Shown piece by piece: positions 1 through 28,828 of a DNA stretch of 61,606 bases. The position numbers were made by a program, and so were the translations under genes. Source of the stretch: Apostichopus parvimensis (taxonomy: Eukaryota; Echinodermata; Holothuroidea; Aspidochirotida; Stichopodidae); contig KN883927.1 of NCBI GenBank assembly GCA_000934455.1, positions 73,061 through 134,666 on the forward strand. The letters run 5' to 3'. Below the pieces are notes generated by a model. It was not told where the DNA came from. It ran no database searches and was given only the letters and a program-made list of their open reading frames with translations. Positions within the stretch are counted from its first letter, which is position 1, and the number at the start of each line of letters is the position of its first letter.

Positions 1-621
1 TAGTGCAGCTGTAGGGAACAAAGTTGTTTTGAAACCCCATTTCCCGATATATAAATCAGAAATTGGAAGACTTTGCTCAACAACAACGGACAACAGCAAT
101 GTTGAATTGATAATTTATTAATTCATAATGAATAATTAATTTGATTCTTGGTGAGCTTTTTGAACCAGGAATCGACTGGTTACCGAAAGATGGATCTTCA
201 ATCAGGCAAAGGAGAATCACATCAAATGGGAAAATGCTTAATTTATTTAAAAAGAGATAAACTAAGAAATTCTATTGTTTTTCTCTGATATTTATTCATC
301 TGAATGCTTCCAAAACTTGAGACAAATGTAGAGTGAACCATGACTAGAAATGTTTAAGCAATATTAAAATCTTCCATAAATTTAAATATATTAACTGAAT
401 ATTAATATTAAACATATGACAATTCTGTCTCTTTACCATTACAAGTCATTAATCACAAGAAGGTATAAATTCTTAAGAAAGGTGCTAGTAATCATTTACA
501 AATACATCACATTCCACCCTCTCACCCCCCAAGGCCCCAACCACTCCCTCCCTTATTCCCTTGTTTTGTAGATAAATGATGACTCATGTTTTAAGTTTAA
601 CAAACTTCATTAATTTTTCTT
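1..621. other. Downstream flank of the nucleotidyltransferase gene
   Basis: No coding exon is seen on either strand. On the minus strand this is the 3' flank and probable 3' UTR of the gene ending at 622. Reverse-complement AATAAA hexamers (TTTATT on the plus strand) lie near 242, 291 and 113, any of which could be the polyadenylation signal. A C-rich stretch sits near 515-555. Nothing else is recognised. Confidence 0.4.
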
Positions 622-3600
622 TTATTTCTCTTGGTCCAAGAAGTAAGCATGGCATTGTTTATATGATGATAAAGATCCAACATCGAATCGTCCCGAGATT
701 GGAAAGGTGTGCAAACGCTCCCTGAAAATTATCAAAGAAATTAAAGTATCAAAGTTTAAAACTTCATCTGTAAAAATATAGAAAGTATACACGACAGAAA
801 TAAGCCAACATTTTGAGCAGTTCTACAATCGTTAACATTTTTCTCCTCAAAAGAATAACTTTTATCGTCATAATATAAACAAATTTGAGTTTTGAACAAA
901 TGTAATATTGTCCTTAATTTAGAAGGTTCAAATGGTTATTAAATAACCTGTAGCTACCCTTAAATGACTAAACCTGACTCTGATTGATATGGAAAAATAT
1001 AAAATAAAAGAATGTTTGGCGATCCCTATGCACGAAAATTACACCAAGCACTCTTCACTAAGAATTCATCACAACATCTTATAAGTCACTGTACACGTTG
1101 AAGTTCGATATAACTTAATGGATCAAAAGTTATATATATTTTTTTTGGAAGAATGACATGAAAGTGGATAAGGTTTCATGATAAGGTGAATAAAGTGAAT
1201 ATTAAACCTTACCTCTCAGACAAATACCGGACAAAGTGACCGCGGGCATCTCTTTCTGAAAGGGGACAATTCTATGGAAGATAATGTGAAAAGCAAAATG
1301 CGATTATGCCAGTATCTCTTTAGCATCTGAAGTCATTGTTTTGTTATCTTTCCCATCTTAAGTTCATGATACACAATAATCACTACTGTTTAAAGGGTGT
1401 GAAGACTTGCGCACAAAGAAACGTCTCATACCGGTAATCCGACCTAGTTTCGACTGAGGTGTAACAGAAGTGTTAGACACCACCATCGATCCCAGAAAAT
1501 ACACACGCAGCTTGCTACCGTCGGTAATTAGACACTAGTGTACAGTCAATACATACAACTACGGTCAATACCCACATTACTGTGTACATAGCAGCGATGG
1601 ACATCTCAGGTCTAGATAAAAGATAACAAGGTATCACGTTTCATTACTGTCTGCATTTTGTAGCAATAAGAAAAAACCTTTACTTGCAGGCAACGGAAAG
1701 TTAACTTTTTCAGAGGGCAGCATGCGGTTTGGGGCGAGTCTTCAATGCCTTTAATAGTTTGGTTCATTTTTGAAAGAGGGCGCTTGTCATATGACTGTAA
1801 GCAAAGAATGCAATGAATGCAGATGAAAGCCAAATGTTTCTTGCATGACCAATACGTGTCTGTATTTTGGTTACAGGAGCTTGCAAGGATTGTGTACGTA
1901 CTGTAAACACTACGCAAATACCATGATTAGGTTTTAAACTGAGCATTAATAGGGAAGGGGAGTCATCGATTTATTAATCAATCAACACGAACAATATTTA
2001 TATTATCTCACCTTCATCTCCTCTAGAAAGTTTCCTATTTGGTGTAAACTTGACTTAGAAAGCAGATAAAAACAGGGTACCTGCATACGAAAGAAAAAGA
2101 TGAAGAAACCAAATGTGCAGCAAAAATTAGTTTCTGTGAATCTTTGAGAAGGTTTTAGCTTCCAGCTTAATTTTCACTTGTCTATAATTTCAATGTACAC
2201 CTTTTTCTTGGGGGGCACTCAAGGTGAAAAGAATTGACTAATCTAGTTTGGAATGAATTAATAAGCTTGAAATCAATTAGATATTGTATACAAATCAAAA
2301 AACAAACTACTCTACGTTACATTAGTTTTCTGGTTTACCGAATGGCCCACAAAATTCAAACCTGCTTAACGGTTTCCAAACGGTTTATCAAAGGGAGACG
2401 GGTGGATTGGGTGCGGGAAGGAGGGGTGAGAGAGGGGTATGTAGAAGGAGGAAGAGACATGCTACACGGTTATAAATTTCAAGCAATGAACATTTTACGA
2501 TGATTGTGTAGCATCGTCAAATCGTTTTCCCACTAATAACACACAATGCTTGCTTGGCCTTTGCATTTGTATACTTAATATCAGTGTTGTGCATTTTATT
2601 GGAGGGAGTAGGGGCAGATAAAATAATTTTACCTGAAGAAGCCTATTTTTAGTCACTTTAGCATATTTTGTAACACCAAAGGAATACTGTGCATTGTGAA
2701 GAGGCCTAATTAGGAGCCATTTTTCAAAACAAGCGTATTCAGTCATACAGGAAGCGGTTAACTTAAAAATCGAATATTAGAGAGTTTTGAGGTTACTGAA
2801 TGATATAAATTGTCTTTGATCCCTGCCTTCGTTATTCCTCTAAATTAGGGATGCTTCTTTTGACCCAATTTAAAATGACACTCAATTATGGACTCAACAA
2901 CTAGCCAACTTACAGAAAGCCTCGAAGATGTTTCTTCTGGTCCAACTTTCTCCAGAAAAGATGAAATTTTGCCATCTTCTTCAACCTCAACAATTCCTGT
3001 TTTCCAAGTATCTGAATGACACGTAATAAAATGATAAACAATAACATCTGTATAGAGCTAGGGGCAGAGAACTGTATGGATGTTGTGATATGTTTGCTCT
3101 TCCATGTCCAGTTTAGTAGTTGGGAGAGGCGGTAGGTTGGTGTGGGTACAATCGGGAGAAAGAAGGAAGATGAAATGTAGTGATTGTCCAAATAAGCCAC
3201 ATTCTTTTTTTTGGTTTTTATGATAATCACAAATTTCAATCTGTATGACTCAGTTTTACAGTAGCTCATACATACATAACATTTTCAAATAGTCTAAATA
3301 GAAATCTGAAAGGTCAACAAAAATTGTTTTCTTTGAAATGGTTTTTGGTTTCTGGTATCTTAAAGATATGTGGACGTACGTACCTTCATCAGTACAGATG
3401 ACAGTTGTCACTAAGCCAGCAGAACCCTTCTTTGATTGTTTCTCGAAACATTCGATAAATTCTTCCATTTTAAAATCTTCGTGGAACAGAGTATCCCTGT
3501 CGGTACAGAAATCAGACGAGACAAAATATAGACATATTAAATGAAGTCAGCCAGGCGTCAGAGACAAAATGCAAAATTTTGTCTTCTTAATTATTTGAAA

Positions 3601-5127
3601 TGAATCTTGATTGAATCAATTCAACATTCAAATGGAAATTTTTGGCATTGAAAATAAACAGAAATTCTAGAAAGCTGTTTCAAAGCTGGGATAATTAAAA
3701 ATAGCGAAATAAAGAAAGAAAAGTAATTCCTTTAGACATCTCAGTTTCTGTCTATCTCAGATATCTCTAACCATCGTTTCCTAGGAAACAAGGTCACCTT
3801 AAAGGTCATCAGTAGTTCCTAGCAATATGCTAGAAAGTCAATTAATGGTCACACATGTTGAAACATCAAGATGCATTTTTCTCTTCACCCTCTAAACATT
3901 TTTCGTCATTGAGACATTTCATTGAGTAATTGGACAGTCCTCTCTGTCTTTGAATAATTTGGTGTGACAGAACTTCCCAGAAGGTACTTTTGAATACTTT
4001 GAGTAATTTTTTAGCAGGCTAAAAATTTTTTTTTTGGGGGGGGGGGAGCAATACTGATGACCTAGCTTTTACAGCTTAAAACAGAGACGTGTAAAAGGGA
4101 GAACAAACCCGCCCAGTACCAGCAAATCATCTTGAATTGAGGCAGAATTTATAGCTATGGATATGCAGCCAACAGCTCCTGGTCTGTCCTACAGAAGATA
4201 AATGGAAAAATGATGAACAAAATTAGTGGAAAATGTGGCACATTGTGGTAAACTAATTATTGGAAGCCAAATTTTGCTCCCTTATTATGTATTAATAAAG
4301 CAAATTATTCATACATTTTCTTCATTTTTATTATTGTTTGTGTTAAATTTGTTAAAAGTTTACCTCATTTGAGAGTGAACCATCACAGATGATTTCAAGG
4401 TCTGGCCACTCCTCTGCCCATTGGAGAAACTGGTTATGATAAAACTTATTACACTACCAAAAAGAAAATTATGAGATAAACATTACAAATATTATCAAAT
4501 TACATTATATAGCATTCATTAAAAATTTATTTATTTTAGGAGGCTATATAGAGCAAAGAAATAAAGATTTAAAAAAATTGTATAATTTTTATCAATATTG
4601 CTTGTCTTAGTTGGGAAAGTCATAATGTTATTTGCTCAATATAATGCTGACGACATAAATAGTTCATTTCTTAAGAAAAATATTAAATGAGCTTCTAGTA
4701 CAACCGTGTAACCTTGACTGTCTGGTTTGAGGGGGGGGGATGGGGGAGGGGCAAGCATGAGGTGGGATACGGCAATGGAAAGAAAATGGGAAGGGGAAAT
4801 ACTATAGTGTTGGTAGACAACTTGGTGTTATACTGTATTAAACTTCAAATCATGCAGTGACTGCTTGACCATTTCATATAATCCAACTTATGAATTGCTG
4901 CTATCTCTTTTGTAAAATGTAGTATTCCTTACCACTAAATACACTTTGTCTATCTTGTTACTGGTTTTATTCAACATCTTCATGATATGTGATGAGAGAG
5001 GAAGACTTCCAATTGGCAACAGAGGCTTTGGCACATTCAATAGTTGCTTGTAATTTCCAGACTCATCATTTTTGAGATCTCTTTGAAGTCGAGTTCCATA
5101 CCCTGCTGCAAGAATGAGGGCCTTCAT
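622..5127 (-). CDS. RmlA-like sugar-1-phosphate nucleotidyltransferase, complete, 8 exons
   Basis: Predicted to transfer a nucleotide from an NTP to a sugar 1-phosphate, giving an NDP-sugar and pyrophosphate, probably in the cytosol; the sugar and base cannot be told. Coding exons in transcript order: 5127-4933, 4453-4364, 4188-4109, 3496-3384, 3011-2914, 2080-2012, 1271-1213, 721-622. All introns are GT-AG and the frame closes at TAA, giving 267 residues, slightly shorter than bacterial RmlA. Visible motifs: the nucleotide-binding loop LILAAGYGTRL (residues 4-14), PKPLLPIG (33-40), the metal-binding GGD (121-123) in LLVLGGDTLF, TWKTGIVEV in exon 5, and SGRFDVG (244-250) near the C-terminus. 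The start at 5127 fits the family, which begins directly at the first strand. An in-frame upstream ATG (5181) would add 18 residues, but a TTACAG sits right before 5127 and may be a 5'-UTR splice acceptor. It is divergent from KAT2. I know no obvious vertebrate counterpart. Confidence 0.88.
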
Positions 5128-5888
5128 CTGTAACAGTTTCACTAATTTTTCATAAGCTGTATTAAAGACAAATTTAAACATTTCAAATGGTAATAAATTG
5201 AAGTTATCAACATAAAATAAGGATAAGGGTCCATCTTTGATGTCTCAATGGTATTTCTAAGATTACATTCAGTATAGGGCCTACTTACCATAACTTCGAA
5301 GGACTATTTTCAAATCCGGAGGCTGTTTAGTAGAGTCACTACCATGTAGTTGAATGTAAACAAACCCACTCTAAGCTACCTGTGTATAATTACAAATACA
5401 GTGTTGTTCTCTCGTGAAACTGGTCTAAGCTATGTAGATTCAATTTCAATAGCGTAATCATAGTCAACATAGCAAGTTAAGTCGCATAATTGCAGTAATA
5501 TCTTACGAAAAGTTATTTATTTAAACACTTTCTCTTTTCGATTTTCAAAGTTAGTCAAATTAAAAGGTATGTCCACTCATTTAAAGTTTTTCGTTACGGA
5601 CAGGCACCTTCCTTGCTTGAGATGACCAGAGTAATATACACAGTACATGCTACAGAGAGCCAAAGATAGATATATGTTGATGACACAAAAATGAGACTAA
5701 AGAGGATATGATTCTGCAGTACCGCTAAAACGTAGTTGAAAAATCTACACTTTCATTACCCTTTAGCGAGCTTTTTTGACGTTTTTGTCGTTTTTATTTT
5801 GTACAGATTATCAAGATCATCAACATAGCTACGAGGCAGCGTAAAAGTGGTCAGCAAGTATTTAAAAGGCTTAATGTAAATATCCAAA
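5128..5888. promoter_or_regulatory. Head-to-head intergenic region, probable bidirectional promoter
   Basis: The start codons of the minus-strand nucleotidyltransferase (5127) and the plus-strand KAT2 gene (5889) are 761 bases apart, so both promoters and both 5' UTRs must lie here unless there are distant non-coding first exons. I see no convincing TATA box. A short T-rich stretch with TGACG/CGTTTTT motifs lies at 5770-5800, close to the expected KAT2 start side. The function is inferred from geometry only; transcription start sites are unknown. Confidence 0.5.
5874..5879 (+). promoter_or_regulatory. Start-stop upstream ORF (ATGTAA) before KAT2
   Basis: An ATG is followed at once by TAA, ending nine bases before the KAT2 initiation codon at 5889. 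If it lies in the transcribed 5' UTR it is a minimal AUG-stop element, a type known to hold ribosomes and lower downstream initiation. The KAT2 ATG itself has a good context (A at -3, G at +4). Whether the mRNA includes this stretch is not known. Confidence 0.4.
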
Positions 5889-24062
<18,174 letters not shown>

Positions 24063-25160
24063 CAGGAATGGCATGCACGGGAAATGAGAGGTCAAAGGTC
24101 AGTGACCATTGGATGGGACGTTTGTCGGCCTTGATCAGTGGACTTACCAATGACAGTGAAAGGTCTTGTCTTTACTTGAAATGCCAAAACTTCTTTTCTG
24201 ATTAGTTATGCTGTGTGGAGTAAGCCTTTTTGTATGAAATGGAAAACGAGTGAAGTCTTCTGAAATGATCCGGAAATATATCTGAAAGTGGACGTAGCAG
24301 CAATATGTATTTTCTTTTTGAGGATGTGAAATGTCACGCAAGTAGCCTACCGACCACAAACTTTGAGGATAGGGAAAAAATTGTGAGGATGAGTTTTATT
24401 TATATGATTTGTGACAGATAGTTGAGATAAACTCTTTCAGTACAGGTTGCACTTTAATACCTATGATTACTTGAGAATTCTTACCCTGAGATTGCCCTTG
24501 ACACACACACACACATACAAGAGGAGTTTTGGCTGGTGGGAGGATTGTTGTTTAGAAACTATTGGAAACTCACACTAAATGCAGGCAATTTTAGGTTCAT
24601 TAACTCTTCAGCTCTTGTTAATTGCTTATACATCTCATAATTTTTATACCAGCAGCCAATATTTTAACCCTTGGTCCTTCAAAAAGTTATAGGCTATATG
24701 GAGAGAAAGAAAAATGAATTTGTTGAAAAATGTGGCAAATATTGGATAAATACAGGAAGCTGTCGACAACATGACATACAGTAACGCCAAAAATATTATG
24801 GGTTAATATTCTTATAATTTCCTAAATAAACATCTCATAATAAATCTCAGCTCCGCCACCCCTCCCCATGAAAAGAATACGTGATGTTTGGATTATAGTT
24901 TGTGGATGGTGTGTGTCACTTTGCCCAAAAATTTGGTTAATTATTGGGCATGCACAGTGTTAAATATTCCTATAACAGCTTTACTTCTTCTTAGATCTGT
25001 GACAGTAATTAGAATCCTTAATGACAATCATGAAGTTCCTGCCTGTTTGATGTCTTTAAAATGTAAAAAATTCCCTCCCCATGTTATTGATGATATTAAT
25101 GTATGTGAAAGGTGCAAAATGCATTCCACATATACAACAATAAAAAGAAATGTGTAAAGA
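24063..25160 (+). other. KAT2B: KAT2 3' UTR with candidate polyadenylation signals
   Basis: This is the sequence after the KAT2 TGA. AATAAA hexamers occur at 24825-24830, 24839-24844 and 25139-25144. The last is followed within 50 bases by a T-rich stretch (CCTTTTTTTTCTTGTATC) and is a good candidate for the main cleavage site. There is a CA-dinucleotide run near 24501. Transcript ends are inferred, not seen. Confidence 0.55.
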
Positions 25161-27200
25161 AATTAGCCAAAACCCTTTTTTTTCTTGTATCTTTAGTAAT
25201 TCTTAGGTTTAAATATATCAGACAAACATTCTCTTGAGAAAGGTACTGTGGCACAGTGGTTAGTGTGGTGGGAGGGGAGGGGTGGGGTGGGAAGCAAGAG
25301 GGGAAGGGGTGGGTGGGAAGGAAGAGGGGATCACATATAAATACTTCTCACCTATGCTTCAACAACAAGTCAATGCTGTATATGAAGCTGTAAGATGAAT
25401 TATCCTCAAATTCTGACACAAAGTTACTCTTTTCATAGCAAATAATGTTAAATAATGCTGTAGGATATTTGAACCAAAGTGGAAGCTAATGAGAGAGTAA
25501 AGAATTGTCTAGAGTATCGACATTTTGTCACCAAGTAGTTACAAAATTGGAAATCTTTTGAATGGTTCAATATCTACTTCTTTTCTTGAAGTGAAACGTG
25601 ACTACTGAAACTAATTAACTGCATCGTTGTGCAATTCAAGAATCAAAACTTATTTTCATATCTCAAAAGATTGCTTCAGGACATCTAATGTATAAAATAT
25701 AATTTTGTGAGATCAGTTTAAAGGTTACCTCATCCTCTTGCTTCATATACCTCATTGGTCAGCATTTTTTACTACAAAAGAAAGTGAGTTGCATTTGATA
25801 AAGCTTTGACTTACCACCAATGAGAGATTTATGAAAAACTTGCCGTTTAAGAGCAATTTTCGTAGTGAAACTTTTCAAACTCAAGATATTTTGACGATGC
25901 AAGCAAATGGCATAAATTTTAAATTCAGACTTTGAATGAGCAACAGAGACTCATTGATATCCGTAGAGAGTCTAGGAGAGGATTCCTCTCTCACATTTGC
26001 TTCTCTGGATTTGGAATTTAAAGCAGGACTCGGGTGTTTGGATCCCTCAATTTCCAACAATTGGTGGACAATTCCAAGAGAATCGAAAAAAACAGTTGAA
26101 TTTTGTTGTTTATTCCTTGACATTTTCAGGATTGTCACAAAAGCAATAATTTTGGAGACTAAATAATACTCATGAGAAGTATAGCAGCAAGCTATGACCA
26201 ACTGAAAATGTAGCATTTATAGCCCGTGGTACGTAAACTATCATTTTTTCTGACGGAGGCAGTAATTTTGACAGATTTTTGGCTCGTGTTACAAGCATGT
26301 TCCTCTTCATACAGCTATGGACTTGTACATTTATCTCAGAAAGAAGACCTTTATTTGAAATTATCGTGAGAGACACCACCTTTGTTAATTTAAGCAAACC
26401 CACAATAGTTTTCTCCATCTCGTCCTTTTTCATTAATTCCTCTTCTTATTTCATCCGATAGATTTAGGGATGTGATTTAAGTTATCTTTACTCTGAGACT
26501 AGATGCAGCTGAAGGATGAGAGAAGATAAACGATGTGATGTTTTTCAAATAATTGACAGCTTTTGGATAAAAATTGTACCATTCAAAACTAATGTCAGCA
26601 TTCGCCCAGAGGCCTTGCATCACTTTCATTATAGACATACTCATTATGCATTGCCTACTTTGCATATAAGAATCGGGAGGGAATTGTTACTGTCATAACA
26701 TTGAGCTGAAGATTGTACACTGTTGGGTGAGAGTAAATACTGCTATATACATAGCCTACTGAATGTTGCAACTAACTATGTAATGATTACAAGGAAAGAA
26801 AACCTAAGGTTCTATCCAATTTAGATTAGCCCCCTCTAAAATAACGATAATGTGTGCAGCATGTTACAAATCCTTGGTATCTTGTGAAATCTTTACAGCA
26901 ACTACTTGGGTGGAAGAAGTGTATGCTATACGGTTTTACTTAAAGTTACACAATAGTCGGCAAAATTTATTAACATGGAAATCAACTGTCATAAAGAAAT
27001 TGGGAGCAAATCACACTTGTCGTTCAATTAATGCTACTTTACTTTATTGCAAACCACATATCTCAAGCAAAAGCAAATATGACATGATCCAAAACACGCA
27101 GAGGTACTCTTCCAGAGCGGATCAGTATTGAGCTCTGTGCAAAGTGTAATCAAAAGTGTAATCAAAAGTGCCAACCAAATATTATTACGGTGACATCCCT
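25161..27200. other. Intergenic, no assignable gene
   Basis: A tRNA-like A-box remnant (GTGGCACAGTGGTTAGTG) at 25248-25265 runs into a G-rich stretch (25266-25330). On the minus strand 26433-25881 holds two overlapping open frames in different registers (88 and 111 codons). They have no recognised motif and no clear splice context, and I do not call them a gene. Nothing else is recognised. Confidence 0.5.
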
Positions 27201-27312
27201 ATGTTCCGACGTCTCTATGTTCCGACGTCTCTATGTTCCGACGTCTCTATGTTCCGACGTCTCTATGTTCCGACGTCTCTATGTTCCGACATCTCTATGT
27301 TCCGACGTCTCT
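27201..27312 (+). repeat. 16-bp tandem repeat, seven copies
   Basis: Seven copies of ATGTTCCGACGTCTCT. All are identical except one with CATCTCT at about 27291. The near-perfect identity suggests recent expansion. Each unit contains the palindrome GACGTC. The apparent open frame through it is an artefact. Confidence 0.97.
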
Positions 27313-27556
27313 ATGTAATGACAAAAAGAAAAAATTCTGAGCAATTTTTATTGTCCAAAAATTTGTTTGTACCAAGAAAAGTAGTTTTGTGACCCTAATA
27401 TTTTGGTGACCAAATTTGTTTTGGGACTTTATTTTATTTGGACCAACATTTTTTCGGACCAAATTTTTTGAGACCGACATTTTTTTCATAAACATAGAGA
27501 TGTAACCATTATTACAACTTAACATACTCTTTGAGTTAGGCCACTTGACACCATCA

Positions 27557-27660
27557 CTGGAGTATCGCACCAACCCTGAAGTATTGCACCAACCCCGGAG
27601 TATTGCACCAACCCTGGAGTATTACACCAACCCTGGAGTATTGCACCATCACTGGAATAT
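27557..27660 (+). repeat. 19-bp tandem repeat, about 5.5 copies
   Basis: Copies of CTGGAGTATTGCACCAACC with single substitutions. It lies 245 bases after the 16-bp array. The intervening stretch (27380-27480) is also loosely repetitive, with recurrent GGACCAA/TTTT motifs. Confidence 0.93.
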
Positions 27661-27889
27661 CTAAGGGTATGGGGGAAATCAGGCAAGCAGTTGAAAAACC
27701 AGGAGAGAAGCTGCAACATGAACTACTAACACAGTAATATCTGGAAAAATGAGTATAAAGCTTCCCTCATACACTATTATCATAATTAAAGTAAGAGCAA
27801 AGGGGTCCAAAAATTGTTATGTTTATATTCCTATTTTAAGCAAAAGAGTACATGCTAATAAGTTATGCTTGTGTTAATCACAAAGTTTC

Positions 27890-28110
27890 TAAAAGATAGG
27901 GTTACATTTCTAAGACATGTTTAACTTTGAGTATAACTAAGAGACAATGTTCACCATGCTATCTTTAAGGTAGGGTAAATTGAATTCTAAGTGGGCAGGT
28001 TTACCTTTCATTATAACTTGGAGGTAGAGTTACCTTTCTGAGAGGTAGGATCATCTTTCAATCTAAAAAAGAGGTACAGTTAATACCTTTTTCAAGGGTA
28101 GGGTTACCTT
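27890..28110 (+). repeat. Diverged tandem repeat with GGTAGGGTTACCTTT motif
   Basis: GAGGTA..GTTACCTTTC-like segments recur at roughly 45-50-base spacing (near 27895, 27970, 28025, 28045 and 28095), separated by variable A/T-rich sequence. The array is old and degenerate. No coding potential is seen. Confidence 0.45.
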
Positions 28111-28300
28111 AAAAAAAAAAAACAAGTGGCTGACTACTACTTCTTTGAAAACTAGCAGTTAAATCCCATACTAAACACTGTGCCTTACAATTTTATTTTT
28201 TATTGTTTTAGTTTTTTGCCTAATTTGTTCATTCTTGCTGCAAATTGGTACATGAAAACTAAAAAAGAAAGTTTCAACAATTTCATCTCTCCATTAACAG

Positions 28301-28828
28301 TCTAGTACGGAGTCACTAAAGATAGACAACTTCAACAAACATCGCAGCTTGCAAGAACTATTCCATAAAGCAGACCAGGTCAACGTGTTTCTTGTTCTGC
28401 CAGATACTCATTTGTTTCATGGAACTATTTTTTTTTTCCACCAGTACTCCAGGAAATGTAAACCTAGTTCAAGGTCTAGTGATGATGTCATCATGTTAAA
28501 TGTTCTTTGCTAGCTTAAAACATTCCTTTCCGATCTAAATCTTTCCTTCATGTAGTGTTTTGCGTATATACCATCTTCCACTAAAGAAGAAAAATTTACA
28601 ATGATATTAATCAACTAGGTACGGGTGATAACATTTCGGCCAATTTGCTTTCAAAAAGAATTCCCTTCATACTAAAAAATATGACAACAGATTTTAATTT
28701 TCAACAAGTGATGCAGAAAATCTTCTGTATGATTCTTGCCAAAATCAACAGGAATAATCCTTTAATATGAATTGTTTTATATATTTCCTTCGCAGGAAGT
28801 GAAACACAAGCATATCCTGTCAAGCTGA
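28301..28828 (+). CDS. Possible last two exons of an unrecognised plus-strand gene
   Basis: 28301-28378 is bounded by AACAG| and |GTCAAC. It reads open for 26 codons with helix-like content (ESLKIDNFNKHRSLQELF). 28796-28828 follows a strong acceptor (TTTCCTTCGCAG) and continues in phase with EVKHKHILSS and TGA. Joined they would give a 36-residue C-terminal segment. No upstream exons were found between here and KAT2, no family is recognised, and the other frames are closed. It could be a chance pairing of open frames; I give it low weight. Confidence 0.25.

Noticed and set aside
5128-5181. 18-residue N-terminal extension of the nucleotidyltransferase (ATG at 5181)
   Set aside because: The family begins directly at the nucleotide-binding strand, and TTACAG just before 5127 looks like a splice acceptor. 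The extension cannot be excluded.
25881-26433. Two overlapping minus-strand frames that could be a frameshifted gene
   Set aside because: There is no motif, no splice signals, a register change and no homologue I can name. It is equally consistent with chance in AT-rich DNA.
27168-27392. Open frame with repeated MFRRLYVPTSLC
   Set aside because: Artefact of the 16-bp tandem array; no coding context.
27201-27660. CRISPR-like array
   Set aside because: The repeats are directly abutting with no spacers and the DNA is eukaryotic.
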